In this document: piece by piece, positions 9,668-18,862 of the stretch | Position numbering within the stretch: position 1 is the first letter of the stretch | Layout of the letters: every line of letters begins with the position of its first letter | Assembly (NCBI RefSeq): GCF_024808665.1 | Contig: NZ_JANUBZ010000004.1 | Coordinates: forward strand, 336,428 to 400,427 | Length of the DNA: 64,000 nt | From: Mucilaginibacter empetricola | GTDB taxonomy: Bacteria; Bacteroidota; Bacteroidia; Sphingobacteriales; Sphingobacteriaceae | Direction: 5' to 3' | The notes under the pieces: model-generated | Told to the model about the DNA's origin: nothing | Seen by the model: the letters and a program-made list of their open reading frames with translations, nothing else | The model's database searches: none | Made by a program: the position numbers and the translations under genes

Positions 9668-10603
9668 ATGAAGAGAACATCCCTTTTTATTTTTTGCGCA
9701 CTTACAGTTTTAATAGCTATTTGCTTTATCCCATTTAACCAACGGGTAGCTGTCAAAATCAATTCATCCTACTTTAATTGCTATCAGGAGGTATTTAATA
9801 CAAGCGGCTGGGAAAACTGGTATCCCGATGTGAAGAATAAACAATCATCGGTAACATTAATTAATTCGCAAGATGTATTTGAGTTTACTATACCCGGCGG
9901 ATCTGTTTTGGTAAAAAAACACGGTAGCAGTAGCAGTACCTTGTCTATTATAAAAACAGCAGATAAAAAAGATTTTAACTACACATTTACCGTTGTTCCT
10001 AATACTAACCAGCTAAATACGGTAATAATTATTAGCTACCGGGCAAATATTATAAACTACATTATCCCTTCCTTACAAAAAAAAACACTTCAGGAAACCG
10101 GTATATATAATTTCAAAAGCCATATGGAAGATACAAAGCAGTTTTATGGCTTTGATATAGAACCAGGTTTTGTTAGTGAAAAAAACTTTTTGGTGAAAAG
10201 TAAAACGGTTCCTGCAAACGGAATTTACGCCGAAGCGGTCGCCATGCAGAAAGAGTTGCATAATTTCGTCGGCCTTAAACATTTCAAACAGGTGGGCGAT
10301 TTAATAACGCAATTTATACGCAAACCGGGCGATTCGGTACAGATATTGGTTGGTATACCCCTAGATAAAAAAGTATCGGCTCAAAGCGGTTTTTTGTATA
10401 TGTATATGCCCCCAAGTAAGGTGATAGTAGCCTGTTACCAGGGAAAATATCAGCACAAAAAAGAAGTGTACCTGGCTTTGGAAAAATATATGTCTGATAA
10501 ATTTGAACGCCCCAAAATAGCGCCATTTGAAGTTTATGCAGATAGAATGCCTGTTGATAGTAATGATGTGGTGAGCTTTAAGCTCAATTATCTTGTTTTT
10601 TAG
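9668..10603 (+). CDS. Putative SRPBCC plus GyrI-like effector-binding domain protein, membrane-anchored
   Basis: A 311-residue protein starting with one hydrophobic helix (about 5-22). A first half with SRPBCC-like features (SGWENWYPDV near residue 47, a pattern common in START-like proteins) is followed by a C-terminal region resembling a GyrI-like small-molecule-binding domain (near 180-311, with QSGFLYMYMPPSKVIVACYQG). No DNA-binding segment is visible. Function is unknown. It lies between the susD terminator and the FG-GAP gene, 20 bases upstream of the latter. Confidence 0.6.
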   Translation: MKRTSLFIFCALTVLIAICFIPFNQRVAVKINSSYFNCYQEVFNTSGWENWYPDVKNKQSSVTLINSQDVFEFTIPGGSVLVKKHGSSSSTLSIIKTADKKDFNYTFTVVPNTNQLNTVIIISYRANIINYIIPSLQKKTLQETGIYNFKSHMEDTKQFYGFDIEPGFVSEKNFLVKSKTVPANGIYAEAVAMQKELHNFVGLKHFKQVGDLITQFIRKPGDSVQILVGIPLDKKVSAQSGFLYMYMPPSKVIVACYQGKYQHKKEVYLALEKYMSDKFERPKIAPFEVYADRMPVDSNDVVSFKLNYLVF

Positions 10604-10623
10604 GTTTTTATTAATCGTTCATA

Positions 10624-13600
10624 ATGCGCCTGATTAGAAATTGTATAATCTTACTTTTTGTTTTTTCTGTCATCGCCTGCAAAAAAAAGCAGGAGCCTCC
10701 GATTTTTGAGTTATTGCCATCATCGCAAACTAATATTCATTTTGTAAATCATATTGGCGACAATGACAAACCTGGTATTTTGGATTACTTATATTATTAC
10801 AACGGTGGAGGGGTAGCCATAGGCGATGTTAATAACGATGGCTTGCCCGATATTTATTTTACCTCTAATCACAAAGGCGGCAACAAACTATACATTAACA
10901 AAGGGAATTATCAGTTTGAAGATGTTACCGACAAAGCCGGTGTGGCCGGCATGGCCGATTGGTGTACCGGCGTAACCATGGTTGATGTAAATAACGATGG
11001 CTACCTGGATATTTACGTTTGCGCCGTGGCTGGTAAATTCGGACTTAAAGGGCATAATATGCTCTACATCAATAATCACGACGGTACTTTTACCGAGCGC
11101 TCGGCTGAATATGGGCTGGACTTTTCAGGGTATTCAACCCAGGCAGCTTTTTTTGATGCTGATCATGATGGTAGTCTGGATTGTTTCCTGCTTAATCAAT
11201 CCGATCACTCGGTTGGAATGTACGGTGATACATCTTTACGGCGCAGGCCCAATAAATTTGCAGGCAGCAGGTTTTATTTAAATAAGCATGGCCATTTTGA
11301 TGATGTTACACCAACATCGGGCATTTATAGCAGTGCTATGGGCTATGGTTTAGGCATCGGTGTGGGCGATTTGAATAATGACGGCTGGGATGATGTGTAT
11401 ATAGGCAATGATTTTCATGAAAATGATTATTACTACGTCAACAATCATAACGGCACGTTTACAGAATCGGGTGCAGGGCATTTTGGCCACTACAGCCGTT
11501 TTAGTATGGGTAACGATGTGGCCGATTTTAACAACGATGGCCAATTGGATATTATCACGGTTGATATGTTGCCACCTGATGAAAAAACTTTGAAAACGTA
11601 TGCTGGTGATGAGCCATACAATCAGTACAAATACAAAATATTAAAAGGCGGTTTTCAGTATCAGTATTCGCGTAATTGCCTGCAAAAAAACCTGGGCAAT
11701 GGCGAGGCATTCAGCGAAGTGGGTTTAATGGATGGCGTTGCAGCAACCGACTGGAGTTGGAGCCCCTTACTGGCCGATTTTGATAATGACGGTATTAAAG
11801 ATTTATTTATAGCCAACGGCGTAAAACGCAGACCTACCGATCTGGATTATATGAAGTATGTTTCAAATGATACGGTGCAGCGGATGTTGTTAAATAACAA
11901 ATCAATGGATAGCCTGGTGCTGGCTAAAATGCCAAGCGGTGAATCGCAGAGCTATTTGTTTAAAGGTACCAAAAGTGAAAAATTTATTGATAAAAGTGTG
12001 GCATGGGGTATTAAGGGCGTAATGCTGTCAAACGGTGCTGCTTATGCCGATCTGAACAATGATGGTAACCTCGATCTGGTGGTTAACAATATGAATCAGG
12101 AGGCCAGCATTTACAAAAATGTGGCAAAAGGAAGCAACTACCTTAGTTTGAAGTTTAATGGCCGGGAAGATAATAAGTTTGGTGTGGGAGCCAAAGCCTA
12201 CGTGTTTTGCGGTAAACAAATGCAGTACGAACAGCTGATGCTTACCCGCGGCTTTCAATCATCTGTTGAACCTAAGTTACATTTTGGCTTAGGTAAATTA
12301 CCTAAAATTGATAGCCTGTTGATTGTTTGGCCCAATCAAACTTACCAGGTAATAAAAAACATTACAGGCAATAAATTGCTGACGATAGATCAAAAAAATG
12401 CTGCCGGGCATTTTGAGTATAATGTTTACTTCCCTCAAGAAGCACCCATCCTTCAAAATATCACATCAACCGTAAATCTTAGCTGGAAGCATCAGGAAGA
12501 TGATTTTGTTGATTTTGGCCCACAGCCGCTTATTCCGCATATGTTATCGACCGAGGGGCCACGTATTGCGGTGGCCGACGTAAACCACGATGGATTGGAT
12601 GATTTTTATGTTTGCGGTGCCAGGGGACAAGCCGGGGCTTTATTTATCCAAACGCCCAACGGAGCTTTTAAACAAAGCGATCAGCCAGATTTTGTTAAGG
12701 ATGCACAGTATGAGGATGTAGATGCTGTTTTTTTAGATGTAAATCACGATGGCTATCCGGATCTATATGTAGTAAGTGGTGGTAATGAATATTTGAATGG
12801 GTCACCTGAACTTGCTGACAGACTTTATATCAATGATAAAAAAGGTCATTTTATCCGTTCAAATGATATTCCATCTATTAAATTAAATAAATCATGTGTT
12901 GCGGTTGCGGATGTGAATCGCGATGGTTATCCGGATATTTTTGTTGGTGGAGCGCCTGATGCCCACGAATACGGAAAAATCCCTGAATCATACTTATTGA
13001 TGAATGATGGCAAAGGGCATTATAGCCAGGTGCAGTTGCCTGAAGAATTAAAACACGCCGGGATGTTACATTCGGCAGCTTTTGCTGATTTGGACAATGA
13101 CGGTTGGCCCGATTTAGTAGTGGCCGGGGAGTGGATGCCGGTAAAAATATTTATGAACAAAAAAGGGAAATTTGTTGAACAGCACAATGCTGCAATGGAC
13201 AAACTTTCGGGATGGTGGCAGCGGATAATGCTTGCTGATGTTGATGGCGACGGGAAAATTGATATTGTGGCTGGTAACTATGGATGGAACTCTAAACTAA
13301 AACCTGACGCCGATAATCCAATAAAACTTTACCTGTCTGATCTCGACAAAAACGGCACCATCGATCCAATAATGACCTACACCGTTGAAAAAAAAGAGTA
13401 TACATTTTTTGGTAAAGACGAAATTGAAAAGCAGGTACCGGCTTTAAAAAGTAAATTCCCTAACTACCGCGATTTTGCCGGTAAAAGTGTTGATGAGTTA
13501 TTTGGCGATGCACTGACCGGAAAATCATGGGAAGTAAGATCATTTACATCCGGAATTTTTTATAACAAAGGGCATGGCAATTTCAGTTTTAAAGCTATGC

Positions 13601-13902
13601 CGTCGGCTATGCAGGTTTCGCCGTTATTTGGTTTTGCAATGTTCAATAATTCTGCCAATGGTATTTTGGCCGGTGGTAATTTTGGCGGCGTGTTGCCTTA
13701 TGAAGGTAGATATGATGCGGATTATGGTGATGTATTATTGAACGATAAATCGGGTAACTTTAAATATGTTTCTTCCGCGTCATCTGGATTTTTGCTGCGT
13801 GGTGAGGTGAGGGATATTAAGGCAATAAAAACATCAGCCGGAATAATTTATGCAGTAGCATTTAACAATAAACCAATGGCGTTTTTTAAACTAAAAAATT
13901 GA
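10624..13902 (+). CDS. FG-GAP/VCBS repeat lipoprotein with ASPIC/UnbV domain
   Basis: A 1092-residue predicted surface lipoprotein (lipobox VIAC, Cys19). It contains many Ca-binding-loop FG-GAP repeats, recognisable by recurring D-hN-x-DGxxD patterns such as GDVNNDGLPDIYF, VDVNNDGYLDIYV and ADVDGDGKIDIVAGNYG. They form two propeller-like blocks (about 45-450 and 620-1080). Between them sits an ASPIC/UnbV domain (about 505-590: GVGAKAYVFCGK, HFGLGKLPKIDSLLIVWPN). Such proteins recur beside SusCD operons and may bind polysaccharide or act as scaffold; no enzymatic role is known. Its stop abuts the start of the GH65 gene. Confidence 0.9.
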   Translation: MRLIRNCIILLFVFSVIACKKKQEPPIFELLPSSQTNIHFVNHIGDNDKPGILDYLYYYNGGGVAIGDVNNDGLPDIYFTSNHKGGNKLYINKGNYQFEDVTDKAGVAGMADWCTGVTMVDVNNDGYLDIYVCAVAGKFGLKGHNMLYINNHDGTFTERSAEYGLDFSGYSTQAAFFDADHDGSLDCFLLNQSDHSVGMYGDTSLRRRPNKFAGSRFYLNKHGHFDDVTPTSGIYSSAMGYGLGIGVGDLNNDGWDDVYIGNDFHENDYYYVNNHNGTFTESGAGHFGHYSRFSMGNDVADFNNDGQLDIITVDMLPPDEKTLKTYAGDEPYNQYKYKILKGGFQYQYSRNCLQKNLGNGEAFSEVGLMDGVAATDWSWSPLLADFDNDGIKDLFIANGVKRRPTDLDYMKYVSNDTVQRMLLNNKSMDSLVLAKMPSGESQSYLFKGTKSEKFIDKSVAWGIKGVMLSNGAAYADLNNDGNLDLVVNNMNQEASIYKNVAKGSNYLSLKFNGREDNKFGVGAKAYVFCGKQMQYEQLMLTRGFQSSVEPKLHFGLGKLPKIDSLLIVWPNQTYQVIKNITGNKLLTIDQKNAAGHFEYNVYFPQEAPILQNITSTVNLSWKHQEDDFVDFGPQPLIPHMLSTEGPRIAVADVNHDGLDDFYVCGARGQAGALFIQTPNGAFKQSDQPDFVKDAQYEDVDAVFLDVNHDGYPDLYVVSGGNEYLNGSPELADRLYINDKKGHFIRSNDIPSIKLNKSCVAVADVNRDGYPDIFVGGAPDAHEYGKIPESYLLMNDGKGHYSQVQLPEELKHAGMLHSAAFADLDNDGWPDLVVAGEWMPVKIFMNKKGKFVEQHNAAMDKLSGWWQRIMLADVDGDGKIDIVAGNYGWNSKLKPDADNPIKLYLSDLDKNGTIDPIMTYTVEKKEYTFFGKDEIEKQVPALKSKFPNYRDFAGKSVDELFGDALTGKSWEVRSFTSGIFYNKGHGNFSFKAMPSAMQVSPLFGFAMFNNSANGILAGGNFGGVLPYEGRYDADYGDVLLNDKSGNFKYVSSASSGFLLRGEVRDIKAIKTSAGIIYAVAFNNKPMAFFKLKN

Positions 13903-13904
13903 TT

Positions 13905-15938
13905 ATGCATAAAATATATATATTGTTGGCGGCTGTTATTTTACTGGGCACCAGCAATCTGAACGCTCAGGATGCGTGGGTAATAAAAGCTGATAAAATT
14001 GATCCGGCAAATTATTATGGTATTACTGTTGCCAATGGGATGATTGGAATTGTATCATCGCCAGAACCGTTTAAGGTGAAAAATGTGGTGCTTGCCGGGG
14101 CATATGACCTGTATGGTCGTGGGCGGGTAAGCAATTTTCTGAATAGTTTTAACCTGTTAAACATGTATCTGGAAATTGATGGTAAAAGGATCGACCAGAA
14201 AAATATCAGCAAATTTAAACAGGAGTTGGATATGCAGCATGCTGCTTTTACCACAAGCTTTGACTATGGCGACGCCGCGACAATAAAATATACTTACTAC
14301 TCACTGCGCCAGTTACCTTTTACTGTGTTGATGGATATTTCTATCACGGCAAAAAAAAGCATCAATATTACTGCCGCCAGTATTATGGAAGCACCTGATG
14401 CTTTAAAAGACGTGCAGAATTATTATAACGAGATCGATAGGCCCCATGTAACTATAAGTCTGTTAACATCTACCGCTAAAAGCCCCACCGGGAAACTGCA
14501 ATTATGTGCCTCCAATACTTTTTTGTTTAATGAAGCTCATGGACAGGAGCCACGGGTAATTCATGAGATGTGGGATAATAATATGCACCTGATGAAATTT
14601 AGTAAGGCAATTGCGGCGGGGCAAACTTATCAGTATGCTGTTGCCGGCTCATCCATAACTTCGGCACATGATGCCGACCCGCTTAACCAGGCGGAACGGC
14701 TAACCATGTTTGCCAAATTAGAGGGGCGTGATCGTTTAGTTAAGTTTCATGAACAAGCCTGGAATGAATTATGGAAAAGTGATATTAAAATAGAAGGCGA
14801 CCCACAGGCACAGCAGGATGTGCACAGCATGTTATATCATTTGTATTCTTTTTCGAGAGAGGGAACAGCTTATTCACCGTCGCCTATGGGGCTATCGGGA
14901 TTAGGGTATAACGGGCATGTTTTTTGGGATGCCGATTTGTGGATGTATCCGGCACTGCTGGTTTTGCATCCCGAAATTGCAAAGTCATTGGTTGAATACC
15001 GTTTTCAAAGATTGGCGGTTGCTAAACAAAACGCATTTTCTCATGGCTATAAAGGTGCAATGTTTCCCTGGGAAAGCGCTGATAGTGGGGTAGAAGAGAC
15101 ACCCGTTTGGGCACTCAGCGGTCCGTTTGAGCATCACATTACGGCATGCGTGGCCTTGGCGGCCTGGAATTACTATTGCGTAACCCAGGATAAGCAATGG
15201 CTGCTGGAAAAAGGCTGGCCGATACTATCGGCCACCGCTGATTTTTGGGCAAGCAGGGTTGAACGCAACTGGCCCGGCCATTATGATATAAAAGACGTAG
15301 TTGCCGCCGACGAATGGGCCGAAAATGTTGATAACGATGCATTTACCAATGCCGCCGCGAAAGCCAACCTGCAGCATGCAACAGAAGCAGCCAGAATTTT
15401 AGGCTTAAAGGCTGATGCAGATTGGGAACTGGTTGCACAAAATATCCCTATATCAAATTTTCCGGATGGTGTTACTAAAGAATTTGACACTTATAAGGGA
15501 GAGGGTATAAAACAGGCTGATGTGAATTTGCTGGCTTATCCGCTAAAAACAATAACTGATCCGGCGCAGATAAAAAAAGACCTGGAATATTATGAAACAC
15601 GTGTGCCCAATGAAGGTACACCAGCCATGACACAAGGAATATTTACGTTATTATATGCCCGGTTGGGAAATGGCGATAAGGCCTATCATTTTTTCAAAGA
15701 TGCCTACGAGCCAAACTTAAATCCGCCGTTCAGGGTGATTGCTGAGACAAAGGGTGGTACTAATCCTTATTTTGCAACAGGGGCCGGTGGTATACTTCAA
15801 AGTTTACTAATGGGTTTTGGCGGATTGGATATTACACCTAAAGGTATAGAACAGCTTAAGAGTAAACTGCCATCTAATTGGAAATCACTAACTATAACTG
15901 GTGTTGGCGTTGAAAAGAAGACCTATGTAATTAAATAA
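13905..15938 (+). CDS. Periplasmic glycoside hydrolase family 65 enzyme, probably an alpha-glucoside (kojibiose-type) hydrolase
   Basis: The ATG at 13905, two bases after the upstream stop codon, gives 677 residues with a clean signal peptide (MHKIYILLAAVILLGTSNLNAQ). GH65 motifs are GHVFWDADLWMYPAL and the general-acid motif AADEWAENVDNDAFTN with Glu470. Near the C-terminus VIAETKGGTNPYFATGAGG places Glu614 where GH65 hydrolases have a general base; phosphorylases of the family use phosphate instead. From memory, kojibiose hydrolases of this type are known in Flavobacterium and Mucilaginibacter, with catalytic Glu residues at almost the same numbers. A secreted enzyme would lack the phosphate needed for phosphorolysis, which also favours hydrolysis. 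Exact linkage specificity is inferred. Confidence 0.85.
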   Translation: MHKIYILLAAVILLGTSNLNAQDAWVIKADKIDPANYYGITVANGMIGIVSSPEPFKVKNVVLAGAYDLYGRGRVSNFLNSFNLLNMYLEIDGKRIDQKNISKFKQELDMQHAAFTTSFDYGDAATIKYTYYSLRQLPFTVLMDISITAKKSINITAASIMEAPDALKDVQNYYNEIDRPHVTISLLTSTAKSPTGKLQLCASNTFLFNEAHGQEPRVIHEMWDNNMHLMKFSKAIAAGQTYQYAVAGSSITSAHDADPLNQAERLTMFAKLEGRDRLVKFHEQAWNELWKSDIKIEGDPQAQQDVHSMLYHLYSFSREGTAYSPSPMGLSGLGYNGHVFWDADLWMYPALLVLHPEIAKSLVEYRFQRLAVAKQNAFSHGYKGAMFPWESADSGVEETPVWALSGPFEHHITACVALAAWNYYCVTQDKQWLLEKGWPILSATADFWASRVERNWPGHYDIKDVVAADEWAENVDNDAFTNAAAKANLQHATEAARILGLKADADWELVAQNIPISNFPDGVTKEFDTYKGEGIKQADVNLLAYPLKTITDPAQIKKDLEYYETRVPNEGTPAMTQGIFTLLYARLGNGDKAYHFFKDAYEPNLNPPFRVIAETKGGTNPYFATGAGGILQSLLMGFGGLDITPKGIEQLKSKLPSNWKSLTITGVGVEKKTYVIK

Positions 15939-16162
15939 CAACGGTATTAAAATACTTTATTACTTAAAAGTTAAAATAAAGTTTAAATTTTTGATTTGCT
16001 TTATTATTATAATAATCTGATTATGAAATAGTTATTTATAATTTATGAAGATTTTATTTAAATTTTTATTATAAAATTACAAAGGCGATAGAAGCCTTAT
16101 ATCAGGCTGATAATATAAGTGCTAATTTTATTACGTTTTGTAATTGAGATTGGAATTGTTGT

Positions 16163-16199
16163 AAAGGCAGCCGGATTTTTTTCCGGTTGCCTTTTTTTG
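16163..16199 (+). terminator. Rho-independent terminator
   Basis: Stem AAAGGCAGCCGGA (16163-16175) pairs with TCCGGTTGCCTTT (16182-16194) with one G-T pair, a T-rich loop, and a following T run to 16198. It lies about 220 bases beyond the GH65 stop and should terminate that transcript. Confidence 0.85.
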
Positions 16200-16240
16200 C
16201 CTTGGAGATAATGGACACAATAATGAAGCATCGTTTCCAT

Positions 16241-16284
16241 ATTATAACCAAGCCAAATGTAAATACATTTGGCTTGGTTATAAT
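16241..16284. terminator. Large perfect palindrome, probable bidirectional terminator
   Basis: Bases 16241-16260 and 16265-16284 are perfectly complementary over 20 base pairs, extendable to 21 with a two-base loop. The stem has a GC-richer core (CCAAGCCAAATG). It lies between the convergent GH65 and DNase II-like genes. There is no long separate T run, but the A/T-rich outer stem (ATTATAA/TTATAAT) could serve both directions. Confidence 0.55.
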
Positions 16285-16327
16285 ATAGCTCGTAAAGTGA
16301 GTCCGTTTATAAATTATGGGTTTTAAA

Positions 16328-17446
16328 TTAAGAGCTAGGTACCGGTGCCTTTGGTGGTGCTTCTGAGGTATGTTTATGTGTTTGCTGTATTATATCAATA
16401 GCATCAGTTCTTGAACTGCCAGGAGGGGCCAAAACCAGGTCGGTTTTTGATAAGCCGGCCCACAAATTTTGATTTTGGAAAGCAATGGTGCCGCCGCCGC
16501 GTTTTTGCTGAGAGATCATACGGTTAATATCACCAACACAAACCCATGGTAAATGCAAGGTAATACCCCACTTAGCATGATCATGCGTTTCGGGCCAGGC
16601 CCAATGTGCGCCAAGCTTGCCTAAGTTTATATATTTAATATCGAATGTTTTATGAATACCGTCACTATCTGCAGTTGGTGGAATTTTGCCCCTGATCCAG
16701 GTTTCTACATCCATATCGTCACTTAATGTGGGGCCAACCAATTCATTCCAGAAATCTTTATTCCATTCTCTGTTTTTTGCAATTACCTTAAATGGCATGC
16801 CGCCTTTTGATTTTAAATCTATGATACCGCTCGCAGCAGGTGGGTTTGGTTTTAGCGGTTGACTTAACGCGTAAAGGCCCGCTGTGTTTGGTAAATCTGC
16901 GGTACGGGGAAAGTAAACCTGTGGTTCCTGATGATCAGCCATTTGCGCGGCAATGGCATTGGCAGTATCTAAATCTAAAGATATACATAAATAGGTTTGT
17001 CCATATTGAGGCGTCGGATCGGCAACTGCGCTTGGGCCCATAAATTTGGGCCATGAATGGAGCAGCCAAAAAGCTGTTTTGGTAGCTGTATCAAACGCTA
17101 TTACCCCTTTGGTATGCCCTTTAGAGCCATCATCATGGCGCTCGACTTCGGCAGGCATCTCGTCATTATAAAGTATCCAGCCGGTTGTTGGCGGTGGGTT
17201 TTTAAAATCTCCAAATACAGCATTCAAAGTAAGATTGAGTGCCCCTTTGTAGCTATTAAGCGTATTAGGTGATTTGATTATATTTCTCTGCCGCGGATCT
17301 GAATTGCTGTCAATTGTTGAGTCATAGTAGACATATTCATAGCCGGTAGCTGCGTCATTGCTGGCGCCCGCGCCCAGTTGTGGAACTTTGTAAATAAACC
17401 ACCAGTCTACCGGCTGGCCGCTTTCATCAAGTGCAGTAACATTCAT
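16328..17446 (-). CDS. Deoxyribonuclease II family protein
   Basis: A 372-residue protein with the DNase II layout: WWFIYKVPQ with YEYVYYDS near the N-terminus, FWLLHSWPKF (His130) and THDHAKWGITLHLPW (His290-x-Lys292), plus CVGDINRM and GGGTIAFQN near the end. These are the two pseudo-repeat HxK-type active-site regions of the phospholipase-D-like DNase II fold, which cuts DNA without metal at acid pH in animals. No signal peptide is visible, unlike animal lysosomal enzymes. Neighbours give no clue to its role: convergent with GH65, with an unrelated small lipoprotein upstream. Family assignment is firm; the biological role in a bacterium is unknown. Confidence 0.85.
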   Translation of the reverse strand: MNVTALDESGQPVDWWFIYKVPQLGAGASNDAATGYEYVYYDSTIDSNSDPRQRNIIKSPNTLNSYKGALNLTLNAVFGDFKNPPPTTGWILYNDEMPAEVERHDDGSKGHTKGVIAFDTATKTAFWLLHSWPKFMGPSAVADPTPQYGQTYLCISLDLDTANAIAAQMADHQEPQVYFPRTADLPNTAGLYALSQPLKPNPPAASGIIDLKSKGGMPFKVIAKNREWNKDFWNELVGPTLSDDMDVETWIRGKIPPTADSDGIHKTFDIKYINLGKLGAHWAWPETHDHAKWGITLHLPWVCVGDINRMISQQKRGGGTIAFQNQNLWAGLSKTDLVLAPPGSSRTDAIDIIQQTHKHTSEAPPKAPVPSS

Positions 17447-17557
17447 GATTTTTTAGGAATTAGGTGATAAAATGGTGTGGGTATAGCTTGTTGTTTGCTA
17501 TAAAGTTATGGCGATAACCAATAAATGGCAATAGTAATTTTACGGTATTTTATACGG

Positions 17558-18046
17558 TTATTTCAGTTTAAAATAACGTAGTTCTACGTGATAAATGCCA
17601 TTTTGGTATTTGCGCGTATAAGTGCCATAAATATTGCTGAATGCGGCACTACCGCCAATAATAGGAAAATCATGATCGGGCGCTATGGTATCTCCCGGTT
17701 TTAAATTAAATACACCTGTAGCAGAAATGCTGCCGTTTGGAAATTTAAACGTTGTAGTAGTTACGCAATCATATTGGCCGGTATGATGGTTAAGATACAT
17801 GCTGGAAAATACATCCTGAGTGGCTGTGTCGGCCCGATCTTCGTCGTTGTGACACACTGCTAACGCCTGTTCAATAATGCCTTTATACGCACCGTGTTTA
17901 TTTTTTTGATGGTTGTATAAAGTGTCGAATTCTTTTTGGATATCCTTTTGCCGGTACGAAAGGGAAATTACCGTAACATTTGAAACTTTATGACGCCAGC
18001 AGGCCGAAAAAATGAGCATCAGGCAGATAGCGAGAACATTTTTCAT
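17558..18046 (-). CDS. Small lipoprotein of unknown function
   Basis: The ATG at 18044-18046 gives 162 residues with a lipoprotein signal (MKNVLAICLMLIFSAC, Cys16). A GTG two codons upstream is less likely. The mature part contains repeated polar beta-strand-like segments and ends YQNGIYHVELRYFKLK. No family was recognised. It stands alone, 111 bases upstream of the DNase II gene on the same strand. Confidence 0.65.
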   Translation of the reverse strand: MKNVLAICLMLIFSACWRHKVSNVTVISLSYRQKDIQKEFDTLYNHQKNKHGAYKGIIEQALAVCHNDEDRADTATQDVFSSMYLNHHTGQYDCVTTTTFKFPNGSISATGVFNLKPGDTIAPDHDFPIIGGSAAFSNIYGTYTRKYQNGIYHVELRYFKLK

Positions 18047-18216
18047 AAACACAGCATTTAGTTGACACTTAATCCCAGTTGAAGCTTGCTTTAAATCTCA
18101 ATGTAAGATAACATATTGTGAATCAATATGCAAATGGAATGCTATCGCCATTTATGACGATGAGTTGCATTTTTAAAGATGAAACGGCTTAAAGAAAAAT
18201 TTGCTTGTTTTTAGGA

Positions 18217-18831
18217 TTACTTGAGCGCTATTTGTGGCGAATAACCGACGCGGAAAGTATTTACAATAGACCTGGGCGTTAAAACAGGCAGCGTGGCAAC
18301 ATCGGGTAAAACTATTCCACCTTTATAACCAAAAGGCGACCATAAGTATATAAAGCCGCCCGAAACAAGGTAGGGTTGCCCATTGTAAAGGATAAAGGTA
18401 CCATCGGGTAAATTTTCAGGACGTTCATCAAAAGTGACTTTTGATTTATCAGCTTTCATCCTTTCGGCATGAATGATATCGTCTATTTTTTGAATGGATG
18501 TTTTTTCGTCGAAATTATATTCAGGATTCCCCTTTAACCATAAGGTTTTAAATACTTTATAATCCTCGCGCCGGCATTCAAAACAAGGTCGGTGACCGGC
18601 AGCAAAAGATGTAGCTTCATCCATAAAAAAGAGCTCGGTATACCTGTTGGGCGCCATAACTTCACGTTTTCGGCTATTGAATTGGAGTTTACAGGTAATC
18701 CACGCTTTTAATTTAAACTGGCGCTGTAATTTCTTGTGTTCATTATGCAATATTCCCCTGTTGCCCATCCATAAACCACGGGCTTCCGTCTTAATAATAT
18801 CTCCAAATGGATCAACCCGGTTTTGCAGCAT
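18217..18831 (-). CDS. Conserved protein of unknown function (HRPCFECRR family)
   Basis: The start at 18829-18831 (MLQNRVDPFGDI) gives 204 residues. The same frame is open further upstream but would overlap the PAP2 gene. The sequence matches a conserved bacterial family of unknown function: LWMGNRGILHNEHKKL, RYTELFFMDEATSFAAGHRP, CFECRREDYKVF. The paired Cys in PCFEC beside His and Arg suggests metal binding, but this is inference. It is the last gene of the seven-gene minus-strand unit, 31 bases after the PAP2 gene. Confidence 0.75.
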   Translation of the reverse strand: MLQNRVDPFGDIIKTEARGLWMGNRGILHNEHKKLQRQFKLKAWITCKLQFNSRKREVMAPNRYTELFFMDEATSFAAGHRPCFECRREDYKVFKTLWLKGNPEYNFDEKTSIQKIDDIIHAERMKADKSKVTFDERPENLPDGTFILYNGQPYLVSGGFIYLWSPFGYKGGIVLPDVATLPVLTPRSIVNTFRVGYSPQIALK

Positions 18832-18862
18832 GATGGTGATTAGTAAACTTTGATATTTGGTT

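Larger units (their letters stand above)
15939..16327. other. Convergent intergenic region with two hairpins
   Basis: This 389-base gap between convergent genes holds no gene. It contains an AT-rich stretch (15950-16080), then a terminator hairpin and a large perfect palindrome, each listed separately. Confidence 0.6.

Noticed and set aside
13899..13904. TTG start for GH65 at 13899
   Set aside because: The ATG at 13905 gives a better signal peptide start.
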